9,138 bases of DNA from Rubrivivax sp. (GTDB lineage Bacteria > Pseudomonadota > Gammaproteobacteria > Burkholderiales > Burkholderiaceae_C), in the NCBI GenBank assembly GCA_030693565.1, contig JAUYAJ010000382.1, positions 1 through 9,138 on the forward strand. Reading direction: 5' to 3'. Below the pieces are notes generated by a model. It was not told the DNA's origin, ran no database searches, and saw only the letters and a list, made by a program, of their open reading frames with translations. The position numbers were made by a program, and so were the translations under genes. Each line of letters opens with the position of its first letter. The stretch's first letter is position 1. This document shows positions 1 through 5,339 of the stretch, piece after piece.

Positions 1-98
1 GCGGCTGGCAGAACCTGACCGGCCTCATCCCCGATCTCACCTGTCTCGGGAAGATCATCGGGGGAGGACTCCCGGTCGGCGCTCTTGGCGGCCGGCGC
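1..98 (+). other. hemL: HemL (glutamate-1-semialdehyde aminotransferase) internal fragment, probable chimeric join
   Basis: Reading from base 3 on the + strand gives a stretch containing PDLTCLGKIIGGGLPVGA followed by GGRR, which matches the segment around the PLP-binding lysine of glutamate-1-semialdehyde 2,1-aminomutase, the tetrapyrrole-pathway enzyme making 5-aminolevulinate. The Schiff-base lysine would be the codon at 51-53. After about base 98 the frame stays open but likeness is lost: the conserved stretch ending in the QAGTLSGNP motif does not follow. Codon choice is unlike the neighbours: four of six leucines are CTC and one CTT, and four of nine glycines are GGG or GGA, whereas neighbouring genes favour CTG and GGC. 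The opposite strand is also open, as a tail on the NYN gene. I infer an assembly chimera at a contig end; a true rearrangement with a hemL remnant is the alternative. The family assignment is firm, the cause is not. Confidence 0.75.
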
Positions 99-551
99 CT
101 TGACCGGCACGCTGCGCGCGGCCGGCTTGGCGCGGTGCGCCAGCACGGTGAAGGCGTCGTAGGCGGCCTGGGTCTCGTCGCCGGTCTTGCCTTGCTGGCC
201 GATGCCACTGACGCGGCAACCCTTCTCGCGCAGGCGGCTGACCAGCGGCGCGAAGTCGGAGTCCGACGACGCGATCACGACCTCGTCGGGCCGCTCCGCC
301 AGCACCAGGTCGAGCGCGTCGACGGCCAGCGCGATGTCGGTCGAATTCTTGCCGGCTGACAGGTTGACCATGGGCCGGATCGACAGCCGCTTGAAAACCG
401 ACTGGTGCTTGAGCGCGCTCTCGGCGGTGCAGTAAGCCCGGCGCACGTGCAGCGCGCCATGTTCGGCCAGCAGCAGCGCGACAGCCTGCTCGATGACGTC
501 GACGGACACGTTGTCGGCGTCGATCAGCAGCATCACCCGGTTTTGCGTCAC
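1..551 (-). CDS. NYN-domain (PIN-like) putative ribonuclease, 3' end altered or missing
   Basis: This is a NYN domain protein of the LabA/DUF88 type, a PIN-fold family of predicted metal-dependent RNases; the substrate is unknown. Reading from a GTG at 551-549, the protein starts VTQNRVMLLIDADN. The conserved acidic residues are all visible: D11 and D13 in the first motif, D72 in KNSTDIALAVDA, and D97 and D99 in SSDSDF. The domain ends near residue 120 and is followed by an Ala/Lys/Pro-rich linker (KAPAAKSA). The GTG overlaps the pyrC stop (GTGA), implying translational coupling. An ATG six codons inside (533-531) is an alternative start, but the TQNRV lead fits the family better. The frame stays open to base 1, but the last roughly 32 residues are the antisense of the hemL-like fragment, so the true C-terminus is probably not in the window. 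No homologue-specific function can be given. Confidence 0.8.
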   Translation of the reverse strand, partial: MTQNRVMLLIDADNVSVDVIEQAVALLLAEHGALHVRRAYCTAESALKHQSVFKRLSIRPMVNLSAGKNSTDIALAVDALDLVLAERPDEVVIASSDSDFAPLVSRLREKGCRVSGIGQQGKTGDETQAAYDAFTVLAHRAKPAARSVPVKAPAAKSADRESSPDDLPETGEIGDEAGQVLPA

Positions 552-1579
552 ACCATTCTCCAGTTCAAGGTTTCACCAGCGCGCAGCGGCTTGATCAAGG
601 CGTCGCCGAAGGGCAAGGTCTCGGGCAGTGTCCAGGGCTCGCGCTTGAGCGTCAGCTTGCTGCGATGGCGCGGCAAGCCGTAGAAGTCGGGGCCGTGGAA
701 GCTGGCAAAGGCCTCCAGGCGGTCGAGCGCGCCGGCGGCTTCGAAGGCCTCGGCGTAGAGCTCCAGCGCCGCTGGCGCAGTGAAGCAGCCGGCGCCACAG
801 ACCGACTGCTCCTTCAGCGCCGCCGCGTGCGGTGCGCTGTCGGTGCCGAGGAAAAACTTGGCGTTGCCCGACACCGCCGCCGCCACCAGCGCCTGGCGGT
901 GGGTTTCGCGCTTGAGCACCGGCAGGCAGTAGTAATGCGGCCGCAGGCCACCCATGAAGATGGCGTTGCGGTTGTACAGCAGGTGGTGGGCGGTGATGGT
1001 GGCGGCGGTGTGGGCGTCGGCGCTGGCCACGTACTGCGCCGCTTCCAGCGTCGTGATGTGCTCGAAGACGACCTTCAGCTCGGGAAAGTCGCGTCGCAAC
1101 GGCTGCATCACGCGGTCGATGAACACCGCTTCGCGGTCGAAGAGGTCGATCTCGGCGTCGGTGACCTCGCCATGCACCAGCAGCAGCAGGCCTTCGCGCT
1201 GCATCGTCTCCAGCGTCGCGTAGGTCTTTCGGATGTCGGTGACACCGGCGTCGCTGTTCGTCGTCGCCCCCGCGGGGTAGAGCTTGAGCGCGACCACGCC
1301 AGCGGCCTTGGCGCGGCGGATCTCGTCCGGCGGCGTCAGGTCGGTCAGGTACAGCGTCATCAGCGGCTCGAAGTCCGCGCCGGTCGGCAAGGCCGCCAGG
1401 ATGCGCTGGCGGTAGGCCACGGCCAGCGCCGCCGTGGTCACCGGCGGTCGCAGGTTGGGCATCACGATGGCGCGGCCGAACTGGCGCGCCGTGTAAGGCA
1501 GCACCGCCGCCATCGGCGCGCCGTCGCGCAGATGCAGGTGCCAGTCGTCAGGCCGGGTGATGGTCAGCGTGTCGCTCAT
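548..1579 (-). CDS. pyrC: Dihydroorotase, class II (PyrC)
   Basis: Zinc amidohydrolase of de novo pyrimidine synthesis, interconverting N-carbamoyl-L-aspartate and L-dihydroorotate in the cytoplasm. The product is 343 residues, close to the usual length of the short homodimeric class II enzymes such as E. coli PyrC. All expected active-site motifs are visible: H14 and H16 with R18 in RPDDWHLHLRDG, the lysine that becomes carboxylated (K99, in ALKLYPAGATTNS), zinc ligands H136 (LVHGEVT) and H174 (VFEHITT), and catalytic D247 in FLGTDSAPH. The ATG at 1579 is supported by the family start (RPDDWHLHLRDG about nine residues in). No strong Shine-Dalgarno sequence is seen. It starts 23 bp after the GltL-type ATPase stop and its TGA overlaps the NYN start, so it is probably co-transcribed with both. 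Nothing looks broken. Confidence 0.97.
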   Translation of the reverse strand: MSDTLTITRPDDWHLHLRDGAPMAAVLPYTARQFGRAIVMPNLRPPVTTAALAVAYRQRILAALPTGADFEPLMTLYLTDLTPPDEIRRAKAAGVVALKLYPAGATTNSDAGVTDIRKTYATLETMQREGLLLLVHGEVTDAEIDLFDREAVFIDRVMQPLRRDFPELKVVFEHITTLEAAQYVASADAHTAATITAHHLLYNRNAIFMGGLRPHYYCLPVLKRETHRQALVAAAVSGNAKFFLGTDSAPHAAALKEQSVCGAGCFTAPAALELYAEAFEAAGALDRLEAFASFHGPDFYGLPRHRSKLTLKREPWTLPETLPFGDALIKPLRAGETLNWRMV

Positions 1580-1602
1580 GCGCAGATTGTCACATCCACG
1601 CG

Positions 1603-2337
1603 TCAGTGGTCGAGGATCTTCGACAGGAATTCGCGCGCCCTGGGCACCCTGGCCTCGGGGTGCTCGAAGAAGTCTTCCTTCGAGCAGTCCTCGACGATGC
1701 GCCCGCCGTCCATGAAGATGACGCGGTGGCTGACCTTGCGCGCAAAGCCCATCTCGTGGGTGACGACCATCATCGTCATGCCCTCTTGCGCCAGCTTGAC
1801 CATCACCTCCAGCACTTCGCCGACCATCTCCGGGTCCAGCGCCGAGGTCGGTTCGTCAAACAGCATCACCACCGGGTCCATGCACAGCGCGCGCGCGATC
1901 GCCACCCGCTGCTGCTGGCCGCCCGAGAGCTGGCCCGGGTACTTGTCCTTGTGCTCGGCCAGGCCGACGCGCTCGAGCATCTGCAGCCCGCGCGCCGCCG
2001 CCTCGGCGGCGCTGCGGCCGAGCACGCGCACCTGCGCCAGCGTCAGGTTCTGCATCACGTCCAGGTGGGGGAAAAGCTCGAAGTGCTGGAACACCATGCC
2101 GACCCGGGCGCGCAGCCGCGGCAGGTCGGTGCGCGGGTCGACGATGCTCTGACCGTCGACGACGACATCGCCTTGCTGGATCGGTTCGAGCGCGTTGACG
2201 GCCTTGATCAAGGTGCTCTTGCCCGAGCCCGAGGGCCCGCAGACGACGACGACCTCACCTTTGCGGATGCTGGTGCTGCAGTCGGTCAGCACCTGAAAGC
2301 TGCCGTACCACTTGCTGACTTTGCGGATCTCGATCAC
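1603..2337 (-). CDS. gltL: Polar amino-acid ABC transporter ATPase, GltL/GlnQ type
   Basis: Cytoplasmic ATPase subunit of a PAAT-family importer, likely for glutamate/aspartate. Starting from the GTG at 2337, the 244-residue protein begins VIEIRKVSKWYGSFQVLTDC, the typical GltL beginning, and the length fits (E. coli GltL is about 241). Walker A GPSGSGKS is at residues 34-41, the Q-loop at about Q84, signature LSGGQQQR at 137-144, Walker B VMLFDEP at 157-163, and the H-loop in VVTHEMGF. An in-frame ATG at 2376 would add 13 residues and overlap the upstream gene by 20 bp; homology favours the GTG, although no clear Shine-Dalgarno sequence precedes it. The GltI-like binding protein ends 19 bp upstream. 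Odd point: gltJ and gltK permease genes, normally between these two, are missing, so this ATPase must use membrane partners encoded elsewhere or be orphaned. Confidence 0.93.
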   Translation of the reverse strand: MIEIRKVSKWYGSFQVLTDCSTSIRKGEVVVVCGPSGSGKSTLIKAVNALEPIQQGDVVVDGQSIVDPRTDLPRLRARVGMVFQHFELFPHLDVMQNLTLAQVRVLGRSAAEAAARGLQMLERVGLAEHKDKYPGQLSGGQQQRVAIARALCMDPVVMLFDEPTSALDPEMVGEVLEVMVKLAQEGMTMMVVTHEMGFARKVSHRVIFMDGGRIVEDCSKEDFFEHPEARVPRAREFLSKILDH

Positions 2338-2356
2338 GGGGCGCTTCGCGAAGACA

Positions 2357-3229
2357 TCAATCCGCCGCCTTGTCATTGGGCTGGGCCCAGGCGGCCTTGG
2401 TTGCCGCGCTGGCCGGCAAGCCCATGCGCGTGCCCGCCGGCGGGATCGGCTGCACAAACCATTTGTCGTAGATGCGCGCCACTTCGCCCGACTTCATCAT
2501 CTCGCGCAGGCTGTCGTCGACCGCCTGCTTGAACGGCGCATCGTCGCGCCGGAACATGATGGCGATCGGCGCCACCGCCAGCACCTCGCCGACGATGCGA
2601 AAAGCCGCCGGGTTGGCCGTCTTGGTGATCAGCCCGGCCAGCACCTGCACGTCCATCACGAAAGCGGCGGCGCGGCCTGACTCCAGCAGCTCGAAGCTTT
2701 CGGCGTGGTCTTTGCCGAACACTTCCTTGAAGCCGACGCCGGCAGCGCGCTCGTGGCGGCGCATCAACTGCACCGAGGTCGTGCCGACGGTGGTGACGAC
2801 CTTGCGCCCCGCCAGCTGGGCGATCGACTGGATGCCGGAGTCGGCGCGCACCGCCATCCGCACCTCTTCGACATAGGTGGTCAACGCAAACGCCGCTTCC
2901 TTCTCGCGCGCCTTGTTGTGCGTCGTCGAGCCGCAGTCGATGTCGACGGCGCCGTTGCGCAGCAAGGTGAAGCGGTTCTGCGACGTCAGCGGCTGGTACT
3001 TGATTTCCAGCTTCGGCCAGCCCCTGGCCTTCTGGATGTCGGCCAGCACACGCTGGCACAGTTCAACGTGAAAGCCGCCGTAGCGGCCGTCGCCGATCAT
3101 GTACGACAAGGCACCAGAGGCCTCGCGGACACCCAGGGTGACACTGGCCGTCTCAGCCATCTTGGCCAGCGTATTGGCCTGGGCGGCGGTGGCCAGCAGC
3201 AGCATGCCGATGCAGCTGAGCAGCTTCAT
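2357..3229 (-). CDS. gltI: Periplasmic glutamate/aspartate-binding protein, GltI-like
   Basis: Periplasmic solute-binding protein of a PAAT-family ABC importer, 290 residues (E. coli GltI is 302). Residues 1-18 form a signal peptide with a likely signal peptidase I cut after AQA (18/19). The mature part resembles GltI throughout: R35 in the GVRE segment, S83 and R86 in PLTSQNR, S101 and T103 in CGSTTHN, the histidine in GKDHAES, LESGRA, and a C-terminal PNDKA close to that of E. coli GltI. These correspond to residues known in the family to bind the dicarboxylic amino acid, so glutamate or aspartate is the likely ligand, though this is inferred. The ATG at 3229 has a good ribosome binding site (AGGGAG). 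The ATPase gene follows after 19 bp with no permease gene between. The HypT-like LysR gene lies 79 bp upstream on the same strand. Confidence 0.92.
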   Translation of the reverse strand: MKLLSCIGMLLLATAAQANTLAKMAETASVTLGVREASGALSYMIGDGRYGGFHVELCQRVLADIQKARGWPKLEIKYQPLTSQNRFTLLRNGAVDIDCGSTTHNKAREKEAAFALTTYVEEVRMAVRADSGIQSIAQLAGRKVVTTVGTTSVQLMRRHERAAGVGFKEVFGKDHAESFELLESGRAAAFVMDVQVLAGLITKTANPAAFRIVGEVLAVAPIAIMFRRDDAPFKQAVDDSLREMMKSGEVARIYDKWFVQPIPPAGTRMGLPASAATKAAWAQPNDKAAD

Positions 3230-3235
3230 GTGTCT

Positions 3236-3241
3236 CTCCCT
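3236..3241 (-). promoter_or_regulatory. Ribosome binding site of the gltI-like gene
   Basis: AGGGAG (within AAAGGGAGAG on the - strand) lies 6 nt before the ATG at 3229. It is one of the better Shine-Dalgarno matches in the window and supports that start and the signal peptide reading. Confidence 0.75.
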
Positions 3242-3266
3242 TTGTCGCCAGCGCGCGTCAGCATGC

Positions 3267-3297
3267 CTGCCCGCGGCCGTGCACGCAAGACGGGCAG
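3267..3297. repeat. Inverted repeat in the LysR-gltI gap
   Basis: CTGCCCG at 3267-3273 is exactly complementary to CGGGCAG at 3291-3297, with a 17-nt loop that itself holds the 8-bp palindrome CGTGCACG (3278-3285). It occupies most of the 79-bp gap between the LysR stop and the gltI-like start. There is no T tract on either strand, so it is not a classical intrinsic terminator. It could be an operator, an RNA hairpin that attenuates or protects the transcript, or chance in high-GC DNA. The repeat is seen directly; a role is inference. Confidence 0.35.
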
Positions 3298-3308
3298 CTG
3301 GCCCTGGA

Positions 3309-4223
3309 TCAAGCCGCGCACAGCGACTCCCACAAGGCCAGCGCCGCCGGCTTGGCGTGGCGCGCCACTTCAGGCCGCTCGCGGTAGATGCGCACTTCCA
3401 TCGTCAGCTCGTAGCTGCCCGGCGGGGCCGCCGCCACCAGCCGCTGGCTCTTGAGTTCCTGGCGCACCGAGCTGGCCGGCAGAAAAGCCAGGCCATGGCC
3501 TTCGAGCGCCATCGCCTTCAGGCCTTCGGCCATGTCGGTCTCGTAGATCGGCTCCAGCAAGGCCGGCGCCGGGGCTTGTTTCAGAATCACCTCGACCAGC
3601 CGCGCCAGGTAGGCGCCCGCGCCGTAGGCGAGCAGCGGCTGACGGCCAGCGCCGAGTGCGGGCAGACGGAACAGCGCGGCGCCGTTGGCATCGGGCTTGG
3701 CGAAGGCGGCCAGCGTCTCGCTGCCCAGGCTGAGCATCTCGAAGCGGTCGGGGTTGAGCTGCAAGGGCTGGGACGGGTGGTGGTAGGCGATCAGCAGGTC
3801 GCAGCCGCCTTCGTTGAGCCGCAACACGGCGTCGTGCACGTTGAGCGCGGTCAACCGGCTCTTGAGCGTCGGCAAGCGCAGGCGCAAATCGATCAGCCAA
3901 TGCGGGAAGAAGGTGAAGGCCAAGGTGTGCGGCACCGCGAACTCCACCATGTCCTGGCCGGCCGCCTGCTGGCTGCGCATCAGGTTGCGCGCCGCCTGCA
4001 GCGCGCCCAGGATCTCCAGCGCCTGAGCGTGCAAGGTCTCGCCGGCCGGCGTCAACCGGGTCGGGTAGACGCTGCGGTCGACCAGGTCGATGCCGGTCCA
4101 GGCTTCGAGCGCCTGGATGCGGCGCGAAAACGCCGGCTGCGTGACGTGGCGCAGCTGCGCCGAGCGCGAGAAGCTGCGCGTCTCGGCCAGGCTGACGAAG
4201 TCTTCAAGCCACTTGGTTTCCAC
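3309..4223 (-). CDS. LysR-family transcriptional regulator, HypT/YjiE-like
   Basis: A 304-residue LysR-type regulator, the usual size. The N-terminal winged helix-turn-helix covers about residues 1-60, with the recognition region SAQLRHVTQPAFSRRIQALE at 21-40; the remainder is a periplasmic-binding-fold effector domain. The start ETKWLEDF, the QPAFSRRI motif and the later segments (ALFRLPALG, PLLAYGAGAYLARL, TDMAEGLKAMALEGHGLAFLP) resemble the E. coli YjiE/HypT subgroup, which senses hypochlorite through methionine oxidation. One methionine (in TDMAEGL) falls in the region where HypT has a reactive one, but the likeness is from memory and the ligand is unknown. The start is a GTG at 4223 with no strong ribosome binding site, chosen by family match. 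It lies 34 bp after the TetR stop and 79 bp before the gltI-like gene, all on one strand, so it could be read from the tetR promoter or regulate the downstream uptake genes. Confidence 0.9.
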   Translation of the reverse strand: METKWLEDFVSLAETRSFSRSAQLRHVTQPAFSRRIQALEAWTGIDLVDRSVYPTRLTPAGETLHAQALEILGALQAARNLMRSQQAAGQDMVEFAVPHTLAFTFFPHWLIDLRLRLPTLKSRLTALNVHDAVLRLNEGGCDLLIAYHHPSQPLQLNPDRFEMLSLGSETLAAFAKPDANGAALFRLPALGAGRQPLLAYGAGAYLARLVEVILKQAPAPALLEPIYETDMAEGLKAMALEGHGLAFLPASSVRQELKSQRLVAAAPPGSYELTMEVRIYRERPEVARHAKPAALALWESLCAA

Positions 4224-4257
4224 CGCCGGCAGTGTAGCCAGCCGCCGTGGCGCGGCC

Positions 4258-4854
4258 TCAAGCCGTCAGGATGCGCTCGACCAATCGCGCCCCGGTCTCG
4301 CGCATGCGCTCGGGCGAGTTGTAGACGCGGCCGATCACGCTCATCGCCTGCATCGCGGCAACGAGGTCGTGCGCTGCGGCGTCGACGTCGAAGGCCGCTG
4401 CCAGGCTGGCTTCGTCGCGCGCCTGCGCCAGCCAGGCCTTGAACATCGCTGCCGTGCGGTCGAAGACTTCGGCCACACGTTCGCGCACCGGGTGGGCCGA
4501 GGTCGACAACTCGCTGCCCAGACTGCCGAACGGACAGCCGAAGACGGCGCCACGCTCGGCATGGCTGCTGCGCGAGCTGGCGACCAGGCCGTCGAACACG
4601 GCGCGCACCTTGTTCAGCGCCGGCATCGGCGCCTGCTGCAGCGGCGCCAGCAGTTGCTGGAAGCCTTGCCAGCGCAGCTCGATCACCGCCAGCGCCAGCT
4701 CTTCTTTCGAGGGGTAGAAATGATAGAAGCTGCTCTTGGACACCTTGGCGCCGGCACAGATGTCCTGCACGCCGACGGCGGCGTAGCCGCGCTCGTAGAA
4801 CAAGTCCATCGCCGTGCTCAGCAAACGGCCGCGGGTGTCGGTCGGGGTTTCCAT
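4258..4854 (-). CDS. TetR/AcrR-family transcriptional regulator (LmrA/YxaF-like C-terminus)
   Basis: A 198-residue TetR-family repressor. The N-terminal DNA-binding domain has its helix-turn-helix at about residues 29-47 (VQDICAGAKVSKSSFYHFY, then PSKEEL). The ligand-binding domain has the GCPFGSLGSEL motif at 104-114, typical of the LmrA/YxaF-like C-terminal family, whose members often respond to small aromatic or drug-like molecules; the ligand here is unknown. The gene is divergent from the VOC gene, with 92 bp between the starts. Two near-identical palindromes in that gap are likely its operators, implying autorepression. ATG at 4854 is the chosen start: the TAGAAT -10-like box (4866-4861) ends only 6 nt before it and no Shine-Dalgarno sequence is seen, so the transcript may be leaderless. 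Confidence 0.93.
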   Translation of the reverse strand: METPTDTRGRLLSTAMDLFYERGYAAVGVQDICAGAKVSKSSFYHFYPSKEELALAVIELRWQGFQQLLAPLQQAPMPALNKVRAVFDGLVASSRSSHAERGAVFGCPFGSLGSELSTSAHPVRERVAEVFDRTAAMFKAWLAQARDEASLAAAFDVDAAAHDLVAAMQAMSVIGRVYNSPERMRETGARLVERILTA

Positions 4855-4860
4855 GGCTGC

Positions 4861-4890
4861 ATTCTAGACTTGACTGGACCGATCGGTTCA
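4861..4890 (-). promoter_or_regulatory. Likely tetR promoter
   Basis: On the - strand TAGAAT (4866-4861) matches the -10 consensus at five of six bases. Eighteen bp upstream TGAACC (4890-4885) is a weak -35 (three of six) and overlaps operator 1. Transcription would start at or next to the ATG at 4854. The -10 is seen directly; promoter function is inferred. Confidence 0.5.
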
Positions 4891-4899
4891 TTTTAGAGT
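4870..4899 (+). promoter_or_regulatory. Likely promoter of the VOC gene
   Basis: TTGACT (4870-4875) matches the -35 consensus at five of six bases. TAGAGT (4894-4899), after an 18-bp spacer, matches the -10 at four of six. Operator 1 fills the spacer and operator 2 lies just downstream of the expected start, a layout suited to repression. The predicted leader is about 40 nt with a good ribosome binding site. Confidence 0.55.
4875..4890. promoter_or_regulatory. Operator 1, TetR-type palindrome
   Basis: TGGACCGATCGGTTCA is a 16-bp palindrome with one mismatched base pair. It lies between the -35 and -10 of the VOC promoter and overlaps the weak -35 of the tetR promoter, so one bound repressor could block both. 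The size and symmetry fit TetR-family sites. It shares 14 of 16 bases with operator 2. Confidence 0.75.
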
Positions 4900-4907
4900 T
4901 CGAGCAC

Positions 4908-4923
4908 TGGACCCATCGGTCCA
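4908..4923. promoter_or_regulatory. Operator 2, TetR-type palindrome
   Basis: TGGACCCATCGGTCCA repeats operator 1 with two differences; its outer arms TGGACC/GGTCCA are perfect and only the centre is imperfect. It starts 33 bp after operator 1, close to three helical turns, so dimers on both sites would sit on the same DNA face. It lies downstream of the expected VOC transcription start. Confidence 0.72.
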
Positions 4924-4934
4924 CTCAACCCAGC

Positions 4935-4940
4935 AAAGGA
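4935..4940 (+). promoter_or_regulatory. Ribosome binding site of the VOC gene
   Basis: AAAGGA lies 6 nt before the ATG at 4947. It is a good Shine-Dalgarno match and fixes the start. Confidence 0.75.
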
Positions 4941-4946
4941 CTTTCC

Positions 4947-5315
4947 ATGGACCCCTTCAAGACCCCCGGCGCTGTCAGCTGGGGCCAGCTGAGCACACCC
5001 GATGTCGAGGCCGCCAAGGCGTACTACGCCAAGGTGTTCGGCTGGACGATGGAGACGATGCCCATGCCCGGCGGAGCCTACACCGCCATCAAGGTTGGCG
5101 ACAGCTCGATCGGCGGCATCACGCCGTCCACCGACGGCAAAAGCAGCTGGCTGGACTACGTCACCGTGGCCGACATCGAAGCCACCGTCGCCACCGCGAA
5201 GGCGGCCGGCGGCCGCGTCGTCACCCCGGTGACCGAGATCCCCACCGTGGGCCGCTTCGCCGTGCTCGCCCACGCCCAGGGCGGCGTCATCGCCGCCATC
5301 CAGTACGCCGGCTGA
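4947..5315 (+). CDS. VOC (glyoxalase/bleomycin-resistance fold) family protein
   Basis: A 122-residue single-domain vicinal oxygen chelate protein. The fold's beta-alpha-beta-beta-beta pattern is visible: the N-terminal half begins GAVSWGQLSTPDVEAAKAYYAKVFGW (residues 8-33), with the typical aromatic pair before FGW, and the C-terminal half runs from about residue 66 (WLDYVTVADIEATVATAKAAGG) to GRFAVLAHAQGGVIAAIQ. Q14 lies where many members have a metal ligand, but I cannot confirm a metal site or substrate. Members include glyoxalases, antibiotic-binding proteins and many of unknown role. The ATG has a clear ribosome binding site. The divergent tetR gene and paired operators suggest an inducible gene, possibly for detoxifying the regulator's ligand. 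It ends 24 bp before the stop of the convergent exporter gene, with an intrinsic terminator just beyond. Confidence 0.9.
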   Translation: MDPFKTPGAVSWGQLSTPDVEAAKAYYAKVFGWTMETMPMPGGAYTAIKVGDSSIGGITPSTDGKSSWLDYVTVADIEATVATAKAAGGRVVTPVTEIPTVGRFAVLAHAQGGVIAAIQYAG

Positions 5316-5339
5316 GCGCAGGCCCCGCTCTCAGCCCAC

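Noticed and set aside
665..2152. Long + strand open frame opposite pyrC and gltL (495 codons)
   Set aside because: It is antisense to two clearly functional genes, is rich in Arg, His and Gln with no recognisable domain, and is the usual by-product of high-GC coding DNA.
2338..2457. Upstream extension of the GltL-type ATPase to 2457 or 2376
   Set aside because: The extra residues overlap the end of the gltI-like gene, are Arg-rich and have no match to GltL, whose family start is at the GTG 2337.
3099..4442. + strand open frame opposite the LysR and TetR genes (447 codons)
   Set aside because: Its composition is that of an antisense shadow and it has no family likeness; the opposite strand carries a complete LysR gene and most of a TetR gene.
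4052..4924. - strand frame spanning the tetR region in another phase
   Set aside because: It is out of frame with the TetR protein and runs across its promoter and operators; the 198-residue TetR frame explains the region.
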